Assembly (NCBI RefSeq): GCF_003045775.1
Contig: NZ_PXNS01000001.1
Location: 1-64,000 of the forward strand
From: Halomonas litopenaei
Lineage (GTDB): Bacteria; Pseudomonadota; Gammaproteobacteria; Pseudomonadales; Halomonadaceae
DNA: 64,000 bases
Reading direction: 5' to 3'
How positions within the stretch are numbered: the stretch's first letter is position 1; each line of letters starts with the position of its first letter. The notes below the pieces were generated by a model that had not been told where the DNA came from, made no database searches, and worked only from the letters and a program-made list of their open reading frames with translations. Shown here piece after piece: positions 25,929 through 33,329 of this stretch. Made by a program: the position numbers and the translations under genes.

Positions 25929-27872
25929 ATGAGTCTTGACAGCGATCAGATGGAACTGCGCGAAGATGATATCCAGAGGCACTACGCTGCGGCTGAAAGG
26001 ATGCTGGAGGGCTTTGATCACAGTCCTCGTATCGCCCGCCCACGGCAGCAGCTTACGCTTGACGAGAAAGAAATATCTCCAGGTATAGGTCGTACTCGCA
26101 GGCTTCGATCGACCACGCCGGGGCTCGCCACACGCTCCACGGGGCGCCCGGATGGAGTGCACTTGGGGGAACGGATAGCGACAAGCAATGGAGGAGACCC
26201 ATTGATGTCTCCGCTCCAGGCGACCGTCCAGCATGGCCTCCGGCGATCCATCGCGATTGCTCTGGCGATTGGCGAATGCTGGGCCGAGCGCAATGGCTTG
26301 CTGGAGCTTAAACAGGCCAATCTCTCTGGCTCACTGGCTTCATCGCGGCGTACCGAGTTCACGGAGCTGCTTGCCGCCGAGGCGCTGATCTCCACCCATG
26401 TTCTTGCCAACGCCTTGGCATGGCTATTGCTCGATCATGGCAGCGAGACACAGGTTGAGGTGGGCGAGTTACAAGAACTGGTTACTGACAACGCTCAACT
26501 GGCTCTTCATGGTGTCTTGTGGGAACTGGATCAGATTGTCGCTTTGCATGCCAGCGATGACGTTCACCTTGTTGCCGCCCTGCTTGCCTGGACCGAACAG
26601 TTGTTGGAGAAGGTGGTTCTAAGAGCAGAGAACGCTCCGCGACTGGGAACCTTCACCGCCAGCGTATGGAGAGTAGAGACAGATAGGCTCACATTGAGAG
26701 GTTTCGAGCCGGCGCGTCGAGGTGGATCCAGTAATTTGAACATGGTGTTCAAGCGACCTGAAGAGGTCATCGGTAATCATATCGCCAAGCACCAGGCGCA
26801 GAGGCTTGCCCGTATGGTGATGGCGTACGACTTTGAACGTCGCATGAACCCCTTCGCCGAGCTGGGAGGTTTTATCTTCACCTTCATGGGGGACGGTAAA
26901 CCAGGCACCGGCAAGACCACTCTGATCCAGATGATGGCGGGATTGATTCATGACTACTGTCAAGTGGCGGGTTACCCCTTTCGCTACCAGAACTTCGGTG
27001 TTGACAATATTGACAGTTATCAAGGCAAGTCGGGACAGAACGCCAAGGCCTTCATTCATCATGTCATGGATCCTTCGGTGATAGGATTTGGAACTATTGA
27101 TGATATCGACCAGATTGCTGGAAAACGCGGTGACCGTCAGTCCTCCGCCGGGCAGCAGGAGGTGACTGCCGTGTTGATGGAGGCATTTGCCGGCGCCAAT
27201 ACCGTGGTAAGAGGGAATTGTACTTTCGGAATGTTTTCGAACTATCCGGAAAATGTCGACGACGCTCTTCGCCAGCGGGCGGGTGCCAGATTTCTGGTTG
27301 ATGGACCAAAAACCAGAGAGGACTATATCGATATTCTGCATCTTTTGCTGGGCAGTCACCATGGTATCCCACTCGGAAAGCACGAACTCTATTCTTCTCA
27401 GAGCATAAAGCAAGCAATCGCTCAATCCTTTTCTTCCTACAATAGGCCGGCTGAGCCACGCCTGAAAGAGGTTCTTGAACGAGTTTTCGAGAAATTCGGC
27501 GATATTGATTCAGTTGCTGCTTTGGGGACATATCTGAAGGAGATTCAGCAGGTTGATGAGAGATTTACCGGCCGCGCAATAAAAAACATAAGCGACGCGG
27601 TTAAAGTTCGCTCGATGGATTTCGATATACCTGATGAGTGGATGGAGGTTCCGGATGTCTTTCTGGCCAAGGACTATGAAACGAAGAAGGCGATGATTTC
27701 AGAGCTTCGTGTCCCGATCACTTCAAATATGGTCCTTCAGGAAATCAATCGCTACGCCGACAGCGAGTTTCGCTATGCAGGAAGCTCCGATGAAGCAGCG
27801 ATTGATGCCTTGGTACGTGATATGGAACGTCGTCACGAAGCTCAGCGTCGCTTCCAGGATGGCAGAGGGTGA
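25929..27872 (+). CDS. Classical AAA+ ATPase, core of the cluster
   Basis: About 647 residues. The N-terminal 300 residues are a helical domain I do not recognise (SPLQATVQHGLRRSIAIALAIG region), and the AAA+ module follows. Walker A is GDGKPGTGKTT at about 321-331, Walker B is IGFGTIDDID at about 385-394, the sensor-1 region is FGMFSNYPENVDDALRQR at about 433-450, and the likely arginine finger is in RQRAGAR. The pattern DDALxxR places it with classical AAA proteins of the Cdc48/FtsH type, but there is no protease or membrane domain. It probably remodels a protein partner. ATG 25929 has GAGGGA upstream. Its stop is 4 bp before the next start. Confidence 0.85.
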   Translation: MSLDSDQMELREDDIQRHYAAAERMLEGFDHSPRIARPRQQLTLDEKEISPGIGRTRRLRSTTPGLATRSTGRPDGVHLGERIATSNGGDPLMSPLQATVQHGLRRSIAIALAIGECWAERNGLLELKQANLSGSLASSRRTEFTELLAAEALISTHVLANALAWLLLDHGSETQVEVGELQELVTDNAQLALHGVLWELDQIVALHASDDVHLVAALLAWTEQLLEKVVLRAENAPRLGTFTASVWRVETDRLTLRGFEPARRGGSSNLNMVFKRPEEVIGNHIAKHQAQRLARMVMAYDFERRMNPFAELGGFIFTFMGDGKPGTGKTTLIQMMAGLIHDYCQVAGYPFRYQNFGVDNIDSYQGKSGQNAKAFIHHVMDPSVIGFGTIDDIDQIAGKRGDRQSSAGQQEVTAVLMEAFAGANTVVRGNCTFGMFSNYPENVDDALRQRAGARFLVDGPKTREDYIDILHLLLGSHHGIPLGKHELYSSQSIKQAIAQSFSSYNRPAEPRLKEVLERVFEKFGDIDSVAALGTYLKEIQQVDERFTGRAIKNISDAVKVRSMDFDIPDEWMEVPDVFLAKDYETKKAMISELRVPITSNMVLQEINRYADSEFRYAGSSDEAAIDALVRDMERRHEAQRRFQDGRG

Positions 27873-27876
27873 TCCT

Positions 27877-29145
27877 ATGCAGCGGCTGATCGAAAGTGGT
27901 CTGATGTATTCCAATCTTTTCCACGTCGACTCGCCTGTGTTGGTGGATCGCTACAACAGAGCACTCGAGCACCTGACTGGTGCGACCACCCAGCTTTCCG
28001 AGTTTCATGTTGATGTTTCCGGGTATTCCCCGGAAGTTGGTTCAGAGTTGGGTGATCATCAGTACTTGAATCATGGCGGAGTCAATCGTCAATTCATTCT
28101 ATTGAGTAACGAACAAGGCCGATGCCCCTTGCTCAACGCCCATTTTTCCACCAGTCGACAAATCTTGAACCGATTTATCAGAGAGAACGAACGACAACTA
28201 TTTGCCTTGACAGCGACCGACGCCATAGCCGGTGAATTGGAGAATTCTGTTTTCAGTGTCGAGAGCCCCCGGGACCTTTTCGATATTCGTCAAATCAGGG
28301 TGGTTGCGGACACGACGAATGGCACCATTGCCAAGGCGGGCCACCTTGCCAGGCTGGTGGATCGTTTCCACGATGAGAAGGATGGCTGGTTCAATGAACA
28401 ACTGATCAACGAAATGATCGAAGTTGCTCGTTGTACTGGTGATGTCACGCGGAACCCGGTCCAGCTCCAGCATGCTGTCTTCGAGCAGAGGAATTTCTGG
28501 ACGTCTTTGTTTGGCGGTCTGTATATCTTTCAAGATATGGAGAAGCCGAGTGTTGTCGTGCGCGAAGAGAAGTACCGGCGCCAGCTGCCGTCGGCGCTTG
28601 TAATGCTGCTCGATGATCGACGTGATGTGGCCCGTTTTTTGAGCGACAACGAGCTCGTCGAGACTGTCGTCAAGTTTCCAGGCGATGAGGGTGTTGCTGT
28701 CCTGCGCCGAAAGCTGGACCTTATGCTTGGTCTGGAGTTGGCGAAAAAGTCTGTTGATTCAACTGGACATGCCGGGTCTCGACTACGTCGTCTTGCGGCC
28801 CGCAATGGCGTCTCACTACCCATGGAGTATGAAGGGCTGGCGTCCATTGTCCGGTGGGCAGAGGCTGGTGGAACAAGGCCAAAGGTCGGCATAAGTCACC
28901 CCGCCTACTTTGCCACCCTTCGTGCTGCTGATACGCCGGTGAAGGATCTGGTCAATATGCTGCTGGCGGAACTGGTTCCGAATGACGTTCTACAGCTCTA
29001 TATCTGTCACAAGGATGAGTTCTATCGCCGCTACCGCAGCTGGCCACGTGAGGTCAGAGATTTTTCCGTCGATGCTATTGTTCGTGAGTATATCTCCGAT
29101 AAAGACTCCGCTCGCGCCATGCTATTTGGCAGTAACAAGGAATAA
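27877..29145 (+). CDS. DUF6638-like protein, fourth gene of the AAA+ cluster
   Basis: A 422-residue soluble protein. The segments MQRLIESGLMYSNLFHVDSP, FHVDVSGYSPEVGSELGD, LNHGGVNRQFILLSNEQ and LLNAHFSTSRQIL resemble the family I remember as DUF6638 in alphaproteobacteria; this recollection is not verified. No catalytic signature is obvious, although the conserved His/Asp/Asn residues in those segments could form a site. ATG 27877 is preceded by AGAGGGTGA, which includes the stop of the ATPase gene, so the two are translationally coupled. The close coupling suggests a stoichiometric partner of the ATPase. Confidence 0.7.
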   Translation: MQRLIESGLMYSNLFHVDSPVLVDRYNRALEHLTGATTQLSEFHVDVSGYSPEVGSELGDHQYLNHGGVNRQFILLSNEQGRCPLLNAHFSTSRQILNRFIRENERQLFALTATDAIAGELENSVFSVESPRDLFDIRQIRVVADTTNGTIAKAGHLARLVDRFHDEKDGWFNEQLINEMIEVARCTGDVTRNPVQLQHAVFEQRNFWTSLFGGLYIFQDMEKPSVVVREEKYRRQLPSALVMLLDDRRDVARFLSDNELVETVVKFPGDEGVAVLRRKLDLMLGLELAKKSVDSTGHAGSRLRRLAARNGVSLPMEYEGLASIVRWAEAGGTRPKVGISHPAYFATLRAADTPVKDLVNMLLAELVPNDVLQLYICHKDEFYRRYRSWPREVRDFSVDAIVREYISDKDSARAMLFGSNKE

Positions 29146-29148
29146 TGC

Positions 29149-29415
29149 GTGATTGCTTTTGCTCGACTGATCCTGGTCGTCATGGTTCTTATGACGATCT
29201 GCTATATCATTGTCAATATTTACCTTTTCTTTCGTTGGCGCAAGGGGCTTGAAGATGAATGGAAAAGGCGTTCTTCAGCGGGTGACGATAGAGTCTTTGT
29301 GCGCAGATCGATGCGTCGGTATCGTCGCCGCTGGCGGCCTATATTGATATCCTTGATTTATATCTTTCCCGTCACGTTGATGACTGTTTTGGTGTTTGTT
29401 ATCAATTTTTTCTAG
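29149..29415 (+). CDS. Small two-helix membrane protein, fifth gene of the AAA+ cluster
   Basis: An 88-residue protein with a GTG start 3 bp after the previous stop. It has two strong hydrophobic helices (about 6-28 and 66-88) joined by a very basic cytoplasmic-type loop (RWRKGLEDEWKRRSS, VRRSMRRYRRRWRP). The positive-inside rule puts the loop in the cytoplasm and both ends outside. I know no family for it. It could anchor the soluble ATPase complex to the inner membrane. Confidence 0.65.
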   Translation: MIAFARLILVVMVLMTICYIIVNIYLFFRWRKGLEDEWKRRSSAGDDRVFVRRSMRRYRRRWRPILISLIYIFPVTLMTVLVFVINFF

Positions 29416-29425
29416 GGGGCAGTCA

Positions 29426-30079
29426 ATGGCAATCGTGAAGTGGAGTTTCTGGGGTGTTTTCTGGCTGATGGTCGGAGCGGTCATGCATTATAGCCTTCCC
29501 CAGTATGACGTCGTTCGTATCGTCGATACCTACGAAAAGCGACAGGATATCAACGATTGGACGCGCATCTTTTGGTCTGATCCGGATGATTTGACCAATA
29601 CGCTGGAAAATCGTGATGTTCAGTTCATACAAGCAGTTTTCCCTAGTGGTAAAGCGATCGTCTATCGCAATGAGGATACCGGCTGGAGCTGGCCACCTTA
29701 CTTCAAGTTCGATACCGCAAATCTTTATACGGAGGCCAGTGACCGGATTTCGACACGGGCGGATCCTCAATGGGTTTCTATCATGCATTACGGTTGGCGC
29801 AACCAATTCTTTTCCATCTTTCCTAATGCTGTCTCGATTGAGTCGGTCGAAGGCCCGAATGACAAGCCATTCAATTGGTTTACATACGGTTTTCTGGTGC
29901 TGATGGGAAGCGCTGTCGCTTTCCTGTGGCGAGCCTGGGTGCGCTTCAGGCGGCGCCATCTCGACCCGGTGATGGAGGAAGTTGAAGGTGGCCTCGATAG
30001 TGCTGGTGAAGCTGTAAATCACCGTTGGCACCGTCTACGCCGATGGCTGGATACATGGAAGGGCCGCAACAGGCGCTAG
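29426..30079 (+). CDS. DUF1523-like membrane protein, last gene of the AAA+ cluster
   Basis: A 217-residue protein with an N-terminal membrane helix (about 5-22), an extracytoplasmic domain of about 125 residues, a second helix (about 151-170) and a basic cytoplasmic tail. The segments MHYSLPQYDVVRIVDTYEKR, VYRNEDTGWSWPPYFKF and HYGWRNQFFSIFPNAVS match what I know of DUF1523, a family of unknown function found mostly as single genes in alphaproteobacteria. ATG 29426 has AGGGGGCA upstream and lies 10 bp after the preceding stop. Its tail could contact the cytoplasmic components. Confidence 0.75.
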   Translation: MAIVKWSFWGVFWLMVGAVMHYSLPQYDVVRIVDTYEKRQDINDWTRIFWSDPDDLTNTLENRDVQFIQAVFPSGKAIVYRNEDTGWSWPPYFKFDTANLYTEASDRISTRADPQWVSIMHYGWRNQFFSIFPNAVSIESVEGPNDKPFNWFTYGFLVLMGSAVAFLWRAWVRFRRRHLDPVMEEVEGGLDSAGEAVNHRWHRLRRWLDTWKGRNRR

Positions 30080-30134
30080 GTGTCGGGTCGCGGATGAACC
30101 TCGGTTCTTGGAAAAACCGCATTGAAGGTGGTGT

Positions 30135-30623
30135 ACTCGGAAACTGCGTCCGCGCACGCCCAGCTCGAAGTGTTTTGGCATCAGACGCAACGCCGGTGGA
30201 ACAGATCGCCGAGCGCCGCCGGCAACGCTAGACCTATTGGCAGATTGCCCAGGCGCTGGGGATTGGCTAGGGCTTGTCTGAAAAGTGCCTGCGCTCGGTA
30301 ATACGGCGTTAAAAATCGGCTGGTGCGCCAGCCCGGTCAAAATGCTCATTTACACCCCGTAAACTGCGCTTTCTCACCGATTTTTGCCTTGTCTAACCTT
30401 CGCTCGTCGACTTTTCGGACAGCGCCTAAAGCACGGTGGCACGTATTCTCAAGCGCGAGTGGGCCTATCCCTGGTTTTACGGAGCTCGGAGGAGTGAGGC
30501 CAGCAGCTGCGCGCCTGGCTTCATCAGGACAACTGGCACCGACCACATGCCTTCCTGAATGATCAGTCTCGCGTTGTCCGGCTGGCCCGTTCCGTGAACA
30601 ACCTGGCGGGTTTTCACACCTAG
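30135..30623 (+). pseudogene. Decayed IS481-type transposase split by a MITE-like element
   Basis: An N-terminal fragment (about 30190-30270, reading VEQIAERRRQR stop TYWQIAQALGIG stop) resembles the IS481 helix-turn-helix region. A C-terminal fragment (about 30430-30623) contains ILKREWAYPWFY in one frame and, after a frameshift, LHQDNWHRPHAFLN and ARSVNNLAGFHT in another, typical of the IS481 C-terminus. The DDE core is missing. The two parts are separated by the MITE-like element at 30270-30426. The final stop overlaps the rpn stop codon. Confidence 0.65.
30270..30426. repeat. MITE-like element with imperfect terminal inverted repeats
   Basis: The left end gggcttgtctgaaaagt (30270-30286) and the right end acttttcggacagcgcc (30410-30426) are imperfect inverted repeats around about 120 bp of non-coding sequence. 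An internal pairing aaaatcggct.../...accgatttt is also visible. No gene is inside. The left end also occurs beside the left rpn copy at 22277-22301. Confidence 0.6.
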
Positions 30624-31660
30624 CGTTTGAGTTCGTCTCTCAGCGTCCTGACCTGCGCGATGTCCAGCCCCGACAGATCCGCCACCGTCTGGTCGTCCAG
30701 CTGAGTCCGCTCGATCATGTTGCGGGCGACCTCCAGGCGAGCCTTCTGTTCACCCTTCTGTTCGCCCTTTTGTTCGCCCTCCTGCAGTCCTTCCTGACGT
30801 CCTTGCTTGCGGCCTTCCTCACGTCCTTGCTTGCGGCCTTCCTCACGTCCTTGCTTGCGGCCTTCTTCAAGACCCTGTTGCTTCCACTGCTCGGGCCATC
30901 GTTTTGCACGCTCGGCCAGCATATTGTGTACCTCATTGAGTTCGTTAAGATTCTGCCACTCGGTTCCTTCGCTCTCGGGTATCCAGTTGGGCAGCAGCAC
31001 GCGTTTGATCCAGATGGCGAAGTGACGGCGCAGACGAGTCTGGTCCGGCGCTTCGAGCCATCTTGCCAGCAGTCCGATCAGTTCGACCGCCTCCCTGGTG
31101 CCACGGTGGTGTTCCAGTCGAAATATGGCGGCTACCACGTTGCGTGCCTCCGGCGACCAATGCTCCGAGTCCACGATGGCGCCTTCGTCCAGCAGAAGAT
31201 AGGGCATTCGTGGGCGGTATCGCTCCAGCTCCCTGGGCACGCTCTGAACGAGGTCCGATACGTCGACGGCGGCGTTCCAACGCTTCTCTCCATTGTAGAG
31301 CACGACGGGCAGCACCGGGGGCAACCTGGCGTGGGGCGAGAGCTTCTGCTGCTTGATCAGGTCCTGATACAGGAGGCCCACGTAGGTCATGATGCGCAGC
31401 GCCATGAAGGGATCGATGGTGCTCTGGAATTCGATCAACAGATAGACGTAGATCCAGTCATCGCCGAAGCGTGCGCGCCAGATGACGTCGGACTCCCGAT
31501 CGCGCAGGTCGTCGCTGACAAAGCTGCTGCTGACCTTCTCCAGTGAGTCGAGGTCGAGATGCGCTATCCAGTCCTCCTTGATGAAGCCTGTCAGGAGGTC
31601 TCGAATGACTCTAGGTTCGCTGAACAGCAGTTTGTAGCTGTGGTCGTGCTGGTGGTTCAT
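30620..31660 (-). CDS. Rpn family recombination-promoting nuclease (intact right copy)
   Basis: A 346-residue protein of the Rpn/YhgA-like family, which has a PD-(D/E)XK nuclease fold and promotes RecA-independent horizontal recombination in E. coli. The N-terminal start HDHSYKLLFSEPRVIRDLLTGF and the catalytic core DVIWRARFGDDWIYVYLLIEFQS are present, with D and ExQ as likely metal-site residues. The C-terminal part has octapeptide repeats rich in G, R, E, K and Q (about residues 265-300), then a helical end. It is nearly identical to the truncated copy at 22.3 kb and forms the right border of the six-gene cluster. Confidence 0.88.
   Translation of the reverse strand: MNHQHDHSYKLLFSEPRVIRDLLTGFIKEDWIAHLDLDSLEKVSSSFVSDDLRDRESDVIWRARFGDDWIYVYLLIEFQSTIDPFMALRIMTYVGLLYQDLIKQQKLSPHARLPPVLPVVLYNGEKRWNAAVDVSDLVQSVPRELERYRPRMPYLLLDEGAIVDSEHWSPEARNVVAAIFRLEHHRGTREAVELIGLLARWLEAPDQTRLRRHFAIWIKRVLLPNWIPESEGTEWQNLNELNEVHNMLAERAKRWPEQWKQQGLEEGRKQGREEGRKQGREEGRKQGRQEGLQEGEQKGEQKGEQKARLEVARNMIERTQLDDQTVADLSGLDIAQVRTLRDELKR
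30794..30870 (-). repeat. 24-bp tandem repeats in the intact rpn gene
   Basis: Three near-perfect 24-bp units (cttgcggccttcctcacgt type) encode GREEGRKQ repeats. The array is prone to slippage in whole-unit, frame-preserving steps. Confidence 0.8.
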
Positions 31661-31837
31661 GGGATATCAGCCGCCGACTGGCGAGAGCCAGTAATGGAAG
31701 GAGATGGCAATCATCCTGGCGGCTAATGGCTGGCATGTACGGCTACGGAGTCGATTGGGTGGAAACCTGACCAAATGTCAGAAGTTTGAGCAAAGTCTTG
31801 TTCAGAACTTTTTAGAGAGAGGCGTAGTGACAAGCCC

Positions 31838-33259
31838 TCAACCCCCCAGAATGGCCTTGGTTTCCAGATATTCCTCCAGGCCCTCTTCGCCCCATTCACG
31901 ACCGTTGCCGGATTGGCCGTAGCCGCCGAAGGGGGCATCGAAGGAAAATTCCGCCCCTTGCAGGTAGCACTGGCCGGCCTTGAGCCGGCGGGCGATGGGC
32001 TGGGCGGCTTCGGCGCTGGCGGCGTAGACGGCGGAAGACAGCCCATAGGGCGTGTCGTTGGCGATCTCGATGGCCTGTTCCAGGTCGTCGTAGGGAATCA
32101 GGCACAGCACCGGGCCGAAGATTTCTGAGCGTGCGATCGCCATGTGGTTGCTGACGTCGCTGAAGAGGGTGGGGCGAACATAGTAGCCCTGCTCCAGCCC
32201 CTCAGGGGCCTCGGTACCACCCAGCATCAAGCGCGCTCCCTCGGCGATACCCTGCTGAATGTGCTGGCGTACGCTGTCGCGCTGTCGCCGGGTCACCAGC
32301 GGCCCCATGGTGGTGGCGGTGTCCGTCGGGTCACCTGTCACCTGCTCCAGGGCGACCGTCAGGGCGATGCGTTCGGCGTCGGCCAGACGTGAACGTGGTA
32401 TCAGCATGCGGGTGAAGGCGTCGCAGGTCTGACCACTGTTGGCCATCACGTTTGCCACCCCGAAGCGTACCGCCCGGGGCAGGTCCGCGTCCTCGGTGAT
32501 GATCAGCGGCGACTTGCCCCCCAGCTCCTGACACACTCGCTTGACCCCGGCGGCGGCGTTGATGGCCACCTCGATACCGGCGCGGGTGGAACCGGTGAAA
32601 GACACCATGTCGACCCCAGGGTGGCTCGCCACCAGAGGGCCGATCTCGTTGCCGGAGCCCGTCACCAGGTTGAAGACCCCGGCGGGGAGGCCGACGCTCT
32701 GAAAGATCTCGGCCATGATGAAGTCCTGCAGCGGTGTCTGTTCGGCCGGCTTGGTGACCACGGTACAGCCTGCCGCCAGGGCCGGGGCCAGCTTGCCGAC
32801 CAGCTGATGCAGTGGGTAGTTCCAGGGGTTGATCAGCGCGCACACGCCGACCGGCTCGCGGACGATGGCGACGCCATTGCGGCGTTCGATCTCTTCGGAA
32901 CGCAAGGCCCGCTCGGCGTAGTAGCGCATGCCTTCGATGGGGCCATCCACGTGCATGGCGGGTGTGATCTGGATCGGGCAGCCCAGGGTGATGACGTGCG
33001 CCTCGACCAGGTCTGCGTGGCGCCTTTGCATCTCGTCGGCGACGGCGAGAAGTATCTCGCGCCGTTGCCCGGCGGGGGGCGCCGACCAGTCGGGCAGAGC
33101 GCGCCGCGCCGCCTCGACGGCGGCGTTGATGTCCGCTCGGTGCGCTCTTGGCACCGAGGCGCACAGATTCTCGGTGGCAGGGTCGAGGATGCCAAAGCGC
33201 TCGCTGTCGCTGGGCGTGTGCCAGCGGCCATCGATAAAGAAGTGTTCTCTGTAGTGCAT
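31838..33259 (-). CDS. NAD(P)-dependent aldehyde dehydrogenase
   Basis: A 473-residue enzyme of the ALDH superfamily, oxidising an aldehyde to its carboxylic acid. It shows INPWNYPLHQL, the cofactor loop FTGSTRAG, the catalytic Glu in ELGGKSP and the nucleophile Cys in NSGQTCDAF. The C-terminal PFGGYGQSGNGREWGEEGLEEYLETKAIL is the usual end. The ATG at 33259 has GAGGA upstream. It is the last gene of the minus-strand catabolic cluster, 70 bp after the beta-hydroxyacid dehydrogenase. The physiological aldehyde is unknown. Confidence 0.92.
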   Translation of the reverse strand: MHYREHFFIDGRWHTPSDSERFGILDPATENLCASVPRAHRADINAAVEAARRALPDWSAPPAGQRREILLAVADEMQRRHADLVEAHVITLGCPIQITPAMHVDGPIEGMRYYAERALRSEEIERRNGVAIVREPVGVCALINPWNYPLHQLVGKLAPALAAGCTVVTKPAEQTPLQDFIMAEIFQSVGLPAGVFNLVTGSGNEIGPLVASHPGVDMVSFTGSTRAGIEVAINAAAGVKRVCQELGGKSPLIITEDADLPRAVRFGVANVMANSGQTCDAFTRMLIPRSRLADAERIALTVALEQVTGDPTDTATTMGPLVTRRQRDSVRQHIQQGIAEGARLMLGGTEAPEGLEQGYYVRPTLFSDVSNHMAIARSEIFGPVLCLIPYDDLEQAIEIANDTPYGLSSAVYAASAEAAQPIARRLKAGQCYLQGAEFSFDAPFGGYGQSGNGREWGEEGLEEYLETKAILGG

Positions 33260-33329
33260 GGCGAGGTCCTCGTTGGCTCGGATGATGATCAAGACCGGCG
33301 TATGCCGTCGCGGTCAGCCTGGCAGCCCT

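Noticed and set aside
30794..30870. CRISPR-like array
   Set aside because: The 24-bp repeats are directly adjacent without spacers and encode an in-frame octapeptide within rpn.
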